Source: Lineus longissimus
Taxonomy: Eukaryota; Nemertea; Pilidiophora; Heteronemertea; Lineidae
Direction: 5' to 3'
Assembly (NCBI RefSeq): GCF_910592395.1
Contig: NC_088317.1
Location: 9,178,001-9,242,000, forward strand
DNA: 64,000 nt
Part shown: positions 1-12,062 of the stretch, piece by piece
Layout of the letters: each line of letters begins with the position of its first letter
Position numbering within the stretch: the stretch's first letter is position 1
Position numbers and translations under genes: made by a program
Notes under the pieces: model-generated
Told to the model about the DNA's origin: nothing
The model's database searches: none
Seen by the model: only the letters and a program-made list of their open reading frames with translations

Positions 1-7
1 GAGGTCA

Positions 8-2328
8 TTGAGTGAAAGGTCACTCGTTTTGAAGAGAGTCCTTGAGTTGGTTTCTTGCTCCAAATCTCCATCTGAGGAAGATCTTGTAGCGACTTTTACC
101 CAGTTTGTTCGGGCAAATCCATCGATTACCATGGAAGCGTGTAAGGCAGCATCAGTCTGCAATGTTGCAACATTGTCACCAGGCGATTGTGTTGATTTGA
201 AGGTCTTGTTGAAACTCCCTATGAGTAGGTTCCGAAATTTGAGGACGTTTCTTGGTAATAAGGGTGTGAATGTTTTCGCTAGTGAACCCCTCATGAGGGA
301 TGAAATGAGGGAACGGATTCCGATTGACTCTCTCATTGACGTTGGTATTGCCATGCTGCCCAAAAATGGTGGTTCTTCTGATACTTCACCTGTGGCCTTC
401 TGTCGTGTAAAGGATCTCCAGGCATCAGTTGAAGATTTCTGTAGGCGAAACATGGCGTCAGTTGGTGAATTGGGGATGGTTCCATTTCCTGAGGAATTCA
501 AAGACCAGGTCTTCTTGAAATTGGGGGGTGACAAGGGGGGTCCAGTTCAAAGCTTGTGATGCAATTGGTCAATTTTCCTAGATGCAATAGTGCAGAGAAT
601 ACTGAAATTTTGGGCATGTTTGAGGCTTTCGATTCTTCTGATAACGTCTGGGAAATGTTTTCCCCTTTGCGGGAATGTGTTGGTGCTATCGATGGTCATT
701 CTATTTCTCTACCTTCTCCGTTGACTGATAGCATTTTGAGGGTTTTTCTATTCGGTGACTATGCATGGTTGTGCAATATTTTAGGTCACCAAGGTGCAGG
801 AAGTAGCTTTCCTTGTATCTTTTGCTTGTTGCCTCTCAACAAACTCCGAGAGAGTAGGGGCAAAGCTCACACTCCTTGTGTATATGATGATTTGTCTAAG
901 GATTGGGTTCCAAATGTTGAAGGAAAGTTTGTTGCTAGGTCTTCGCACATGTACAAAGCCGATTTGGCTAGTTTCTTGAATGACAAAAGGAATCCAGAAT
1001 GCAGAAGGTCTAACGGTAAATACCACAATAGTGTTGTTAGGGATATGCTTTTTCCGGTTCCCTTGGATCAGGTTGTTCCACCTCCCCTGCATATTTTCCT
1101 TGGATTAGTCAAAACTGCTTACGAGATGCTTGAGACTAAGTGTGTCAACATTGACCGTCTCAAGATGGCTGAGCATGAGAATGCAGAGGTTCAGAAACTC
1201 TACGATAGTTGGAAAGGTCTCACTGACAGTGTTGTCGACATTGATGATAAGCTATCTTGTGCTAAGTCAGACTTCTCTGACAAGGACAGTTTTGTCAAGG
1301 ATTTGATGAAAAATAAGAGGAAAAACAGCGTCTTTCGAGCTAATTGTGCTAGTACTATTTGTGTTGTTCCACTGACAGATGAGGATGAGCCTGAAGGTTT
1401 CTGGGTTCAGTGTGACTTCTGTCATCGTCATGTCCATTCTAAATGTGCTGGTCTGAAAGCAAAAGGTGCAGATGTTGATGATCACGATGATGATGAGTTC
1501 AAGTGTTATCTATGTCAGGGTGTTCGTACAAAGGACAAGCTTGTTGATTTTCACAAGGCATCACTCAAAGCATCCAAGGCTGAGCTAAAGCAGGTAGAAA
1601 AGGAACACGCGAATCTCCATTCCAGGTTGGATGTGGTTTTTGCTAATGTAAAGAAGCACCAAGGTCATCTAGAACTTCAACTAAACAACGTGCTAGAAAA
1701 GGACTTACTTGTTTATAAACAGGCCTACCACAGCAATGCATTTATTGGTAATCATTGTCGCAAAATTATTGAAAAACCCCACGGCTTGGTCGGTGTTCTC
1801 AGTCAACACGGTTTCTCTGACATTCATGATAAGTATCTAGAATTGTTCAATCGAATGGCCAGGATCTATAATCTTATTTCATTCTCTCGCTTCCTCACTG
1901 AAGAGGAAATTCGAACACTCTCTGTTGAATGCTGGAGTTATGGTTCTTGGTTTCCAGTCAATTTTCCGTCTTGTTCTATAACCGTGAAATTTCACCTGCT
2001 TACATATCATATTCCTGACTTCGCGTTCAAGTGGAAAACTGTTGGTTTAATGGGTGAGCAGGGTGCAGAGAGCATCCACAAGCTTGTCAACCTCGACAAT
2101 AGGACATATGCCTGTGTCAGGGATTCTGAACTTCAGATGAAGTTGTTGTATTCCAATCATGCCCTTCGCACTACTGCGAATCTAGGCAATTTGAAGAAGA
2201 GCGAGAGAACTTGCAAGAAAGTCTTGGAAACTGGCAAGGAATGTCCTGGTCGTCTAAAAAAGACTCTGGCTGGCACATACATACTGTGTGTATTGTTCAT
2301 TTCCCTTTTGTTTGATTATTTACTGTAG
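8..2328 (+). pseudogene. Transposon-like protein with PHD finger, frameshifted, start outside window
   Basis: Two overlapping reading frames (8-559 and 556-2328) join at a run of six G at about 534-539. Shifting one base there makes the GDKGG motif run directly into the second frame, so this was one protein of about 770 residues. The second part holds a GDY-x-WLCNILGHQG segment followed by CIFC, a PHD-type C4HC3 zinc finger at about 1340-1520 (CDFCHRHVHSKC then CYLC), a coiled coil after it, and a GEQGAESIHKLVN motif near 2055-2095. This architecture resembles repeat-encoded proteins of aquatic invertebrates, but I cannot place it in a named transposase superfamily. The true start probably lies left of the window. 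The last hydrophobic residues before the stop look like read-through into non-coding sequence. Alternative: a domesticated host gene. Confidence 0.6.
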
Positions 2329-2640
2329 ATTTAGTTTCTAGTCTAATCTTGAACTGTGATTTTAATAAATTGAGCTTACAGTTCCACAATTTGACAACAA
2401 TATTTGCGTATACTTTTAGTAAGAAGAATTGTTCATTTGTCTGTCACTTTTATTAAAAGAAAGTTAAAGTTGAAACTTCTATAGCAAGGAATATGAAGAT
2501 GTGAACTTTGTATTATTATTTTTTTAATGTATGAGTCTATTGAATGTAAATTAAATGTATATTGTGAATAATTAATAATAATAATATTGTGTACATTGAA
2601 ATCATGACTTTTTCATTTTTGTACTGGTACTGCCTTGATA
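2329..2640. other. AT-rich 3' flank without genes
   Basis: AT-rich sequence between the PHD-finger ORF and the first minisatellite. It contains AATAAA-like words (for example near 2363) that could serve as polyadenylation signals for the upstream gene. I see no coding potential. Confidence 0.4.
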
Positions 2641-3390
2641 TGTTGTCCTCTGTGACTGTTGTCTCATCTCTCTTAATAACAAGGCCTCAAGCGGGATGAG
2701 ACAACTACATCCCTTGTCTATGATAATAAAGGTTGTAACATATAATGTCCTCTGTGACTGTTGTCTCATCTCTCTTAATAACAATACCTCAAGCGGGATG
2801 AGAAAACTATATCCCTTGCCTATGATAATAAAGGTTGTAACATATAATGTCCTCTGTGACTGTTGTCTCATCTCTCTTAATAACAAGACCCCAAGCTGGA
2901 TGAGACACCTACATCCCCTGCATATAAAAGATAGGTTGTGACATAATGTCCTCTGTGACCTTTGTCTCATCTCTCTTAATAACAAGGCCTCAAGCGGGAT
3001 GAGACAACTACATCCCTTGCCTATGATAATACAGGTTGTAACATATAATGTCCTCTGTGACTGTTGTCTCATCTCTCTTAATAACAAGGCCTCAAGCTGG
3101 ATGAGACAACTACATCCCTTGCCTATGATAATAAAGGTTGTGACATGTCCTTGGTGACTGTTGTCTCAACTTCACTCCCGGAATTACAAGACCCAAGGCT
3201 GGATGAGACACCCGTTGTCCTGCCTATGATATCATAGGTTGTGACCTGTCGATTTTTGCAACTAACTGTCTCATCTTGGTAGGCCTACAATAGGACACAT
3301 TTGTCCTGCCTATATATACTATAGGTTAAGACCTGTTCTTTGCGACTATTTGTCTCATTTGTGTACAACAGGGCACCAATCTTTCATACC
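2640..3390. repeat. Minisatellite, about 100-bp unit, about 7 copies
   Basis: Tandem units begin with TGTCCTCTGTGAC at about 2644, 2746, 2848, 2947, 3048 and 3145, then degrade to about 3390. Each unit contains TCTCATCTCTCTTAATAACA and GGATGAGACA, which are partly complementary (TGTCTCATC / GATGAGACA), so a unit could form a hairpin. The first five copies are nearly identical and the last two are strongly diverged, an age gradient along the array. Reading frames through this block repeat with the unit and are not genes. Confidence 0.9.
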
Positions 3391-3929
3391 ACAACATAAG
3401 TAATGGGCATGGCATTTTCAAATGACGACCATTCTTCACAACGAATAACGAAGTAGGCCCTTTTAAAATGCCTATTATTTGTCTTTGCCTGAGTGTAAAC
3501 CTAATCTAATCACAGCCATACAAAGCTATGTTATATGCAGAATATTAAAATGCTTTTTTACAGAAGAATTGGTATCTGGGCTGAAACATAATAGAGGTGC
3601 AAACAATCATCAATATTTTTACAGAAAAACTCCATCAAAGTCATCTTTTATACACTACGCAGTGCAGGCCCAAGCCTATCCAAGATGGCAGCCGGAATAT
3701 AATACACAAAGCTTGGTTCAGGTCAAGTTGGTTCTAATAAACGCATGCAATCTTAATTACTACTAACACAATTAAGGGGAATACATGGGTGGATTCAGGC
3801 CTTTATGTAATCCTTAAGCGGTTGGGGTGAGGAACTGGGTTGTTTATTGGGGTAGCAATTAACACCTTCATGCCAGCACCTCCCTAAAAAGCGGCATCTG
3901 GTGCCGTTTGATTAAACTTGCGTTTCTAT
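3391..3929. other. Unassigned intergenic stretch
   Basis: Between two minisatellites. A 95-codon open frame at 3479-3766 has no recognisable domain and ordinary composition; I do not regard it as a gene. Nothing else seen. Confidence 0.4.
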
Positions 3930-4610
3930 TCTAGCTGAAACAGCTGTGTAATACAGTCTCTTGATTGTGACATGAGGCATGATGATCTCTTACATCAGCC
4001 TCTTCTCTCAGATGAATCAGGCTACAATGCGGTCTCTTTCTAGATTGTGACACGAGGCATGATGCCATCTCATGCATTGCCCTCTCCGCTCATATCAATT
4101 AGGCTACAATGCGGTCTCTTACTTGATTGTGACATTAGGTATGATGCCGTCTCTTGCATCACCCTCTTCTCTCATATCAATCAGGCTACAATGCGGTATC
4201 TTACTTGATTGTGACACGAGGCATGATGACGTCTCTTGCATCACCCTCTTCTCTAATATCAATAAGGCTACAATGAAGTCATACTTGATTGTAACATCAG
4301 GCATGTTGCCCAGCTCTTACATCACCCTCTTCAATCATACCCATCAGGCCACAATGTCAATGCGGTCACTTACTTGATTGTGACATCACCCTCTTGCTCT
4401 CTTCTCTATCCTATCAAGCTACAATGCCGTCTCTTACTTAAATGTGACATCTAGCTATGATGCAGTCTCTTATATTACCCTGTTGGCTTATATCTGTCAG
4501 ACTACAATGCAAGCCCTAGATTGTGACATCAGGCTTTGCAGTCTCTTACACCTCCCTCTTATATCAACCAGGCAACAGTACGGACTCTTGCCTGGAAGTG
4601 AATGAGCCAA
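3930..4610. repeat. Minisatellite, about 82-bp unit, about 8 copies
   Basis: Repeated units centred on GGCTACAATGCGGTCTCTTA at about 4018, 4101, 4184 and 4265, with degraded copies to about 4570. Unit length is about 82 bp. The unit differs from that of the 2640-3390 array, so the two are independent satellites 540 bp apart. Open frames here are by-products of the repeat length. Confidence 0.9.
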
Positions 4611-5582
4611 ATTTTGACCATCTTGGTTGTAATGATCCTTAATTAATGTCACCAGGTAAATTCATCAGCTTAAAGGTACCTTCATAACCGCCAGTTTGAT
4701 ACTAGCACATATTGTCCTTTATCAACTCATAGGAATGTTCAATGCAGTATTGATTGTTACTGGTGGTCTACTAGTGCGGTTCCGGCAACCACCCAATTGT
4801 TTTAGTCTTACCTTTCACGAATTGGCTCCATGGTCGTGGCATTCACCGGGCAATGAAAGTCGCCTTTCTCTAGCCCGTCATCTACATATGTACATGCACA
4901 AAGCCTACAGGCCAAGCACTGAGACAGACTGGCTGCCTCGGGACTGCGGTTTTATTTGAAGAGTGGAGTTAGAGGGGAAGCATGCAATGGTTAGGATAGC
5001 TGCATAATAAGGCCTGCAACATTTAAAGAGAAAACATCAGAAGGGAACCAAGTAACCTTATGATTAGTCCTGATTAACCCTGATTAGTCATAATGACACC
5101 AAAGACTACCAGTAGTCAGAAATCCCCATTAGAAATTGGTGCATCTTACCCACTGCATATTGCCTCGACCTTGAGTAACAGTAAAATGGCATCAGCACTG
5201 CCGACTGTTCGTGTGCACTAAATTAATCATCAGCTCCACTTCGGGGTAGTATACACGTAGGACTATAAATCCATGAAAGCTCCACCCTCGGTCCAGCAGC
5301 CTACCGATTACCGATATCTACATCGCAAGAGTCACCACTATAGAGTCACCACTTTGGGATGATGACATGAGACGAATTCCCAGGGGAAAATGCGGTACTG
5401 GATAAAATCTTTCATACATGTAGAGTGATTTCATGTGATGTCATCACGTTCCATGCTGGAAGAACAGACAAATGTAATGATGGTCTTGCTACAATTGGTA
5501 TTGTGACATCAGATGGAATTAAAAGTGTCCCAGTGTTGATTACGAGAGATATTATGTCGCCGATCAACCAACCTGGTTGGAA
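4611..5582. other. Unassigned intergenic stretch
   Basis: No repeat structure, splice pattern or conserved protein segment seen. Open frames of 61-87 codons occur at 4696-4959 and 5425-5610, without domain features. Confidence 0.4.
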
Positions 5583-5584
5583 TA

Positions 5585-5813
5585 CATGTGACTCGCTCTA
5601 CCAAAACTAGGCGCTTGTCGCATCTGAACTCGACAGGTTGATACGGACTTGTTGTTGATTTCCCTATTGTAGACCTTTTGTGAAATCTATTACAAACTGA
5701 TTTGGTCACATTTCACAAAAGGTCTACAATAAGGAAATGAACAACAAGTCCGTATCAACCTGTCAAGTTCAGATGCGACAAGCGCCTAGTTTTGGTAGAG
5801 CGGGTCACACATG
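5585..5813. mobile_element. Foldback MITE, copy 1
   Basis: A near-perfect inverted repeat with arms of about 95 bp around a loop of about 40 bp. The outer arm ends contain CGCTCTACCAAAACTAGGCG on the left and its complement on the right (about 5590-5610 and 5785-5805). Ends written as CATGTGAC...GTCACACATG would be flanked by TA on both sides, which would fit a Tc1/mariner-type non-autonomous element; this end assignment is an inference. A second copy lies at about 27127-27353. Confidence 0.85.
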
Positions 5814-6355
5814 TACATATATGCCGTATTTAGAAGGACTGGAGCTAGCTGATGACTTTTGTGATAAAAAGAGTTCATTGTAGACGTGCTAATCGGTGCA
5901 GATTGCGCATGGAAATTCTTCGAAGGAGAATGTGTACGGGGGATTGACCTACGGTCATCTTTCCAACGTTGGCGCATTGTTGGTTGGTGCACTGAGTTGT
6001 GATCCTTCGATTGTTGCAACGGATAGTATAGTGCATTGTTGTGTTACTAGGCCAGTGATCGCTGATTCATGTCGAGTGTTATCCAATCATGAGCTGGATG
6101 ATAACATATCAGCGTTGTTTTGCAGCAGTGATTTGGACGTTCGTGACGTCATGAATGACGTGGATAGTATGGATGATGTCTTCAAGACAATATACGTACC
6201 ATGAACAGACCGAACATGAAATGGCCAGGGCCATTGTGCTCACCTCATGTGGAGGAAAGATGGATAAAGAGCATGGTATTGTGTCATGTAGTGTTAGGTT
6301 TGATGTAGGTCCAAGCAATTACAATTTCCCCAAAATGGCCAATTTACAGTACATT
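5814..6355. other. Unassigned stretch with a doubtful small ORF
   Basis: Contains a 102-codon open frame at 5896-6204 with no recognised domain. It lies about 1 kb upstream of the first clear BEL/Pao-like sequence, so it could be a decayed retroelement remnant, but I cannot support that from motifs. Confidence 0.3.
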
Positions 6356-7240
6356 CGACCTCTGTGACCTTGAAAAGTAGGTCAAATCAAAGAAGACCCG
6401 GGTGACACATTGAATGGTTGTTAGAATTAGATCTACCTATGATATAAAATTGGTGCCAATCGGGCAAGTCATTACTAGCAATAATGGCATTTTGAAGAAT
6501 TTAGGATTTGGCCCCCTCCCTGCAGGCCAAACGGCAAATCAGATCGCACCAAACTTCAGTACCTGAGATCACCTGACCAAGGGGTACATGTGTACTTAAT
6601 TTGTGATCAATAGTCATTGCAGTTAAGAAACGTGCCATAGTTACGGCCCGACGGCGAATTTATGCCATTTGACCTCTTTGACCTTGACAAGAAGGTCAAA
6701 TTAAAAACATGTGTGACATATACTGTATCGTGGTTAGATGTACCCATGATATCAAATTGGTGGCAATCGGGCAAGAAGTTAAGGAATAATCACATTTTTA
6801 AGGTTTTTAGATTTTGCCCCCTGGTGGTCAAGTGGTGAATCATATTGGACCAAACTTTGGTCCCCGAGATCACCTGACTAAGGGGTAAATGTTTACCAAA
6901 TTTGGTATCAATAGTCATTGCAGTTTAGAAACGTGCCATCGTTACATCCTAACGGCCGATTTACACCATTTGACCTCTGTGACCTTGAAAAGGAGGTCAA
7001 ATAAAAAACCCGGAGGATATATGATGCACCTTTGCTAGAAGTACCTACCATATTTTTTTCAAAATTTCCCGACTACTATTAAGGGAGATATTGCATATTT
7101 TCACTTTTAACATTTGGCCCCCTGGTGGCCGAACCATGAAACGAATCGGACCGAAACTTGGTCTCCAAGGTGTCATTACATAAGGGTACATGTGTACCAA
7201 GTTTCAACTCAATAGCTCTAACAGTTACGAAACGTGCCCT
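6356..7240. repeat. Tandem repeat, about 300-315-bp unit, three diverged copies
   Basis: Units begin with a TTGACCTCTGTGACCTTG-like word at about 6356, 6671 and 6971. They share blocks such as GGTACATGTGTACC-like, TCAATAGTCATTGCAGTTA and GAAACGTGCCA in the same order. The block ends in a GAC-rich microsatellite and a small hairpin, a combination typical of dispersed non-autonomous repeats in marine invertebrates. A further fragment of the same family (TTGACTTCTGTGGCCTTG) lies near 25465-25510. Confidence 0.8.
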
Positions 7241-7242
7241 GC

Positions 7243-7355
7243 TAACGGACGACGGACGACGACGGACGACGACGGACGACGACGACGACGACGACGACGG
7301 ACGACGGACGCCACGGTATGGGATAAGCTCACCTCTGCTAAGAGGTGAGCTAACA
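7243..7355. repeat. GAC-type microsatellite with terminal hairpin
   Basis: Imperfect GACGGAC/GAC repeats at about 7243-7310, followed by a palindrome in which AGCTCACCTCT and AAGAGGTGAGCT flank a 2-3-bp loop at about 7327-7352. It looks like the terminus of the upstream tandem-repeat element. Confidence 0.75.
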
Positions 7356-7364
7356 AGGATGGAA

Positions 7365-9752
7365 AGTACTACGTGACACGTCCCTCTTCCATGAAAAGAG
7401 GATCATAAGGAGTTGCCGTCTAACCTACAGTTGAGTAGGAGTCATTTGGAACACTTCATGAGTCGTCTCCGAAAGGAGAACTTACTTGATACATATTGCG
7501 GCGTGATGCAGGAACACATGGATAAAGGCTACATTGAGGAAGTGAAGGACGATCCCTGGGACGAGCACCAGTCTCACCTTTTGCCTCATTTCTACGTTCT
7601 CAAAGAATCTGAAACCCAAGGTTGCGGATTGTATATGCTGCGAATGCCGGTCGTGTGTGCCTCAATGATTGCTGAGTGACAAGGCCATGTCTGTTGCGAA
7701 GCTGACAAGACCTTTTGTTGATGTTTGTGCTCGGAAGATTGCTATTGTTGCAGATATTGCCCGAGCTTTCTTGTCAATTCGCTTGCTTGAAAGGGACAGG
7801 AATTTTTCAAATTCCTGTGGTTTCGGAACAATGACCCCACTCAAGATATCATTGTATACCGCTACACAACTGTAGTTTTCGGAAATACATCTTCTCTCAT
7901 TTCACTTGACATTGTTTTTGAACACCAGTTGGAACAACAATGCAAGTCCGAAGTTGTTACAGACATGGATTGGAAGTTGCACATGGACAATTTGGTCACC
8001 GGTGTGAACAATGATAATCAGGCCGTGAACTATTCTTACACCTCACGCGACCTCACACGACAATATGCGCAAAGGAGGGTTCAATAGAGATGTTATCAAC
8101 TTCGGCTGATTTGTCACACATTACGGAACTTGAAGGAACTTAAAACAATAGTACAACAGTGAGTGTTCTGGGTATGATGTCAAATGCTGAAATTGACTAA
8201 CTTCGTTTCCAAAGAAGTCTCTAGTTCCAGTTTACACTGCAAAAGTGACAAAGCGCAGTGTACTGTCAGGGGGGAGCGTGTTTGACCCTCTGGGACTCGT
8301 GGTCGATTGATAAGGTCAAAGGTTGGAGATCAATTGCCAGTGATCTTGAGGTGATTTCAGATATTGAATTTCCGCGATGGTACAGGTTTGATCGTAAACG
8401 TCCTGTGCAGATCCATGCATTTTGTTATGCCAGTCTTAGTGCATTGTGGAACTGTAGCTTTTCTGCGGCAAGGGAAATGTATCAGTTTGGTTGGGTCAAA
8501 GAGTAAGATTGTCAGTAAACATTCATGAGTGAAAACTACGATTCCGCAGTTGGAATTATCAGCGATGGTACTTTGTTCTAAGTATGTGGACAATATGTTA
8601 AAATGAATTGATTACCCACAGCTGGATTTTAATTATTAGACTGATTCCGAGATCAGTTTCTTCTGGTTGAAATCTGATAATCAGCTGAAACGATCGACAT
8701 CAACCAAAGTGAATGCAATTTAGGAAATATCGGATATCAGGAACTGGAGGCACGTGAAAGGTAATCTAGTATCTCGCTGATGCAACACGCAGGCATTGAA
8801 ATCGTCTCTATTGTGGCGAACAGGCCCCAAGTGGTGGACGGAATGTGAGGCGCAGAGACGATGGTTGCTGCAGCATTAGAGTATGAGCAAGTATCACTCG
8901 GAAATAAGGGACATAAGCTAGCTCATTGATGCCAAGTGCTTCAGCAGTCAAGAGCGATTGTTACGTGTCACCGTGTACGTGATGAGATTTGCTGGAATGT
9001 TCGCAGTTCGTGGTGTCATAACTGTACAGAAGATCAACGGTGGTGAAGCACTCTGGGTAAAATCGATAGAGGGAGCACATTTCTCAGAGTCATTGAATTA
9101 TTTGATGCATGACAAGACTGGTGTCAGATGTGCGACAGTTGAATTTAGTCGTCGATTGAAATGGATTAGTTCGCGAAACCGGGAGATTACGTAAGGCGCT
9201 GTCAATGGACAGAAATGCTTGCATGCCAATATTCTTGTCTCAAAAATGTTGGTTTTAAAAGTTAGTGATCAGGAAGGCACAGGAACACATTATGCATGAT
9301 GGCCTTGGGTCAACTGTCGTAGCAGTCAGGCAAAAGTATTGGATACCTGCAACTCTAGTGGAAGTGAGGGCGAACTTGCGTCATTGTAAGTGTAAACACA
9401 CGACTGGATCTGCATACTTGTTACCCCTCAGTCCAGATCTATCGGAGTTTCGCGTGGATGCATCGAAACCGTTTCGAAACATTGGAATGGACTTCACTAG
9501 ACATTTGATTGTGAAAGTAAACCCAGGTCAATACCGCAAAGTGTATGTCTGCCTGTTCACTTGTTTGGGAACAAGATGCGTAATCTTGAATAAGTTAGTG
9601 ACTTAACCGCTGACGCATTCACGCAGGCCTTAAGAAGGCATTGTGCTACATTTTCAGTTCCGGATATGCGCCTTTCAGACGATGCATCGAATTTCAAGAG
9701 CGGTAATGAATAAATAAAAAAGTTGTTGGATGTTGTGGCAAGTTCACCGGTG
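7365..9752 (+). pseudogene. BEL/Pao retrotransposon pol, decayed, 5' part
   Basis: Fragments in shifting frames follow the order of a BEL/Pao polyprotein. First comes the pre-RT linker and RT start (SNLQLSRSHLEHFMSRL, then KGYIEEV and LPHFYVL at 7413-7600). Next are RT core pieces at 7700-8040, where IAIVADIARAFLSI and ERDRNF are followed in another frame by a KFLWFRN-like segment, then a degraded RNase H region. The integrase zinc-binding and core start follow at 9265-9606 (VRQKYWIPATLVEVR, PFRNIGMDFTRHL, VCLFTCLGTRCVIL). Many stops and frameshifts are present and no LTRs were recognised. The integrase is cut at 9753-9755 by Harbinger element A and resumes at 21723. This element is the oldest layer of the nest. 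Confidence 0.75.
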
Positions 9753-9755
9753 CAG
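9753..9755. other. Target-site duplication CAG, left side of element A
   Basis: CAG directly before the GGGCCTTATTCATGAAGCC terminus. The same CAG follows the right terminus at 21720-21722. A CWG 3-bp duplication is typical of the Harbinger superfamily. Confidence 0.75.
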
Positions 9756-9960
9756 GGGCCTTATTCATGAAGCCTTCTTAGGGGTTAGTAAGCGTTTACG
9801 AAGTCGTACACCGCTCGTAGTGTGCTTTTATCGATTTGCGTCATATTCACAAAGGACTCGTTACTTCAATCGACCTCGTAATGCGTTACTAAAATTACGT
9901 GAGGTGTTTTAGGCTTCGTTGAGTGTTTGTAAATAGTTTGAAACACTTGTACGCTACAAT

Positions 9961-10178
9961 CATGGCAGCTGGTTTTATTGGAAGAGGTTGAGGCCAGACG
10001 GGCTTTACGGCGGCAGCGTGTGTTTAGAGACAGATTACAACCACTCGACGTCTACGATGACGTATATTTATATCAGCGGTACCGGATGACTCGACCAGTC
10101 CTCCTTGAAATCATCGACCTGTTAGTAGGTGAGATTGCCCCAGCCACCATGCGATCACGTGAAGTACCAGCAACTCTC
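9961..10178 (+). pseudogene. Element A HARBI1-type transposase, 5' part
   Basis: Closely parallels the N-terminal 70 codons of the element B transposase (ARRALRRQRVFRDRLQPLDV, RYRMTRPVLLEIIDLL). The ATG at 9961 is followed after nine codons by a stop because of a small indel; the matching frame runs from about 9978. The gene is interrupted at 10179-10181 by element B and resumes at 14043. Together with the later frameshifts this makes it a pseudogene. Confidence 0.85.
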
Positions 10179-10386
10179 CAGGGGCCTTATTCATGAAGCC
10201 TTCTTAGGGCCTAGTAAGCACTTACGTATTACTAGGTCGTTATTAGCGAATTACGCGGTATTCACGAAGCACCCGTAACTTCAATCTATTTCGCAAGTCG
10301 TTACTAGTGTTACGTGAGGTGTTCGGGCTTCTTAGCGTGTTATCAGTCCATGCTTAGATAGTTGGACACATTTTTACACAAGGAGC

Positions 10387-11679
10387 ATGGCTGCGGCGTT
10401 GATTGTGTTGGAAAATTTGGAAGCAAGGCGGGCTTTACGACGGCAGCGTGTGTTTAGAGATCGTCTACAACCGCTTGACGTCTATGATGACGTAGATTTG
10501 TACAGACGATACCGGATGACTCGGCCGGTCCTTCTCGAAGTTATCGACCTGTTGCAGGATGACATTGCCCCGTATACGCTGCGCTCGCACGCCGTTCCAG
10601 CAACTCTCCAAGTTTGCGTTGCGCTTAGATATTTTGCTACTGGCAGTTTGCAGTTGGACAATGGAGACATGTCAAATGGCTTGAGTCAACCTACGATATC
10701 AAGGATTATTACCAGAGTTGCAACTGCTTTGCAGGGTAAAGCAAAACATTTCATAACATATCCTCGAACAGCTGCTGAGCAAGAACGTCAGAAGGAAGGA
10801 TTTTATACAGAACGCCATCGGATTCCGAACGTTATTGGCTGCGTAGATGGATCCCTTATTCCGATCAAATGTCCATCCGTAAACGAGAATGCATACGTGT
10901 GCAGGAAACAGTGGCATGCCATTAATGTGCAGGGGATTTGTACTTATGATTTGAAATTTTCAAATATAGTAGCCCGATGGCCAGGTGCCACCCATGATGC
11001 GTTTATCTGGTCCAACTGCAATTTAAAGGTGAAGATGGAACGCGGACTGAATGATGGAGGATACTTGCTCGGTGACAGTGCCTACCCACTTAGACCCTGT
11101 CTCATGACCCCAGTCTCCCGCCCAGCAGATGCAGCGGACAGACAATACAACGTTCACCACAGGCGAGTACGAAACATCATTGAACGAAGCTTTGGAAGAT
11201 GGAAAAACCGATGGAGGTGCTTGCACAAAGAAGGTCAATTATGTCCTTATTGGTGAATCAGGAGAGATCGCCAGTTTCTAGACACCGACAGCACCTGTCT
11301 GCAAATGGCTATTATAGCCATTCTCAGACAGTGCTGCAGCATTTCACCCCATAACATTGCTGCATAGACTGCTTTGTAGTACAAGTTCCATTTCGATTTC
11401 GACTGACTTTCCCCATTCTCATTTCTTTAATAAGATGCCTTTTTTGCAGGTGGAACTCTTCGATTAAGCCCCGAGAAGTGTTGCTCGGTGATCATTGCAA
11501 CATCTGTGCTACATAACATCTGTGAAAACCACGGCCTCCCTGTCCCAAACGACCCACCAGCCAATGTGGATAATCCCGATGATGACGTCAACAATAGACC
11601 AATCCTCGATGTCGATGTCGAAGAAAGAGGTGTTGGAGAAAGGGCACGCTTGATAGATCAGCATTTCAGGAATATGTAG
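10387..11679 (+). CDS. Harbinger transposase (HARBI1-like), element B, two exons
   Basis: A DDE transposase that would cut and paste element B in the nucleus together with its Myb partner. Exon 1 is 10387-11233 and exon 2 is 11450-11679, joined through a GT donor at 11234 and a TTTTTGCAG acceptor; the join keeps the frame and gives 358 residues, close to HARBI1 at about 350. A helix-turn-helix-like GLSQPTISRIITRV lies near residue 100. The catalytic triad is visible: D in IGCVDGSLIPI, D in LLGDSAYPLRP, and E in RNIIERSFGRWKNRW. RWPGATHDAFIW and the LHNICENHG C-terminal motif are also present. No stop or frameshift was seen, so it could still be functional. Start chosen at the MAAA methionine, which aligns with the copy in A. 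Confidence 0.9.
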
Positions 11680-12062
11680 TATGTATTGAAAACAGAACTT
11701 TATTTCCAATTAACCCAAACATTTTAATTGATGTGTACAACCAAAATGGTGGTACATGTAACAAGAGACGTTTTCAACATCATGTTACAATCAACAACGA
11801 TATACAGTAAGGTTGTAGAGCATTTGATTACTGGCGAGACTGCCAAACTACAATTCCAACGATCTTCTTTCATCAACAAATAAACATCATGTTTGTACAG
11901 AACAATGTACTGTGATCAAGGTATAAATTCATACCAACAACCAACACGATTTTGATGAAAGCACAATCTTATCAGTTATTCCTTACTTCACTATCTATCT
12001 AACAAACAATGTAGCAGTTATACAGCAACAACATCACTTTAAAATTGCGTGATATATGTAGG
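11680..12062. other. Element B spacer between converging genes
   Basis: AT-rich, non-coding stretch between the stop of the transposase and the stop of the minus-strand Myb gene. It contains polyadenylation-like AATAAA words, for example near 11880 on the plus strand. No other feature seen. Confidence 0.5.

Noticed and set aside
3479-3766. 95-codon ORF
   Set aside because: No domain, no splice context, between satellites.
2640-4610. CRISPR-like array
   Set aside because: Units of 80-100 bp repeat head to tail without unique spacers, and the DNA is animal-type. These are minisatellites.
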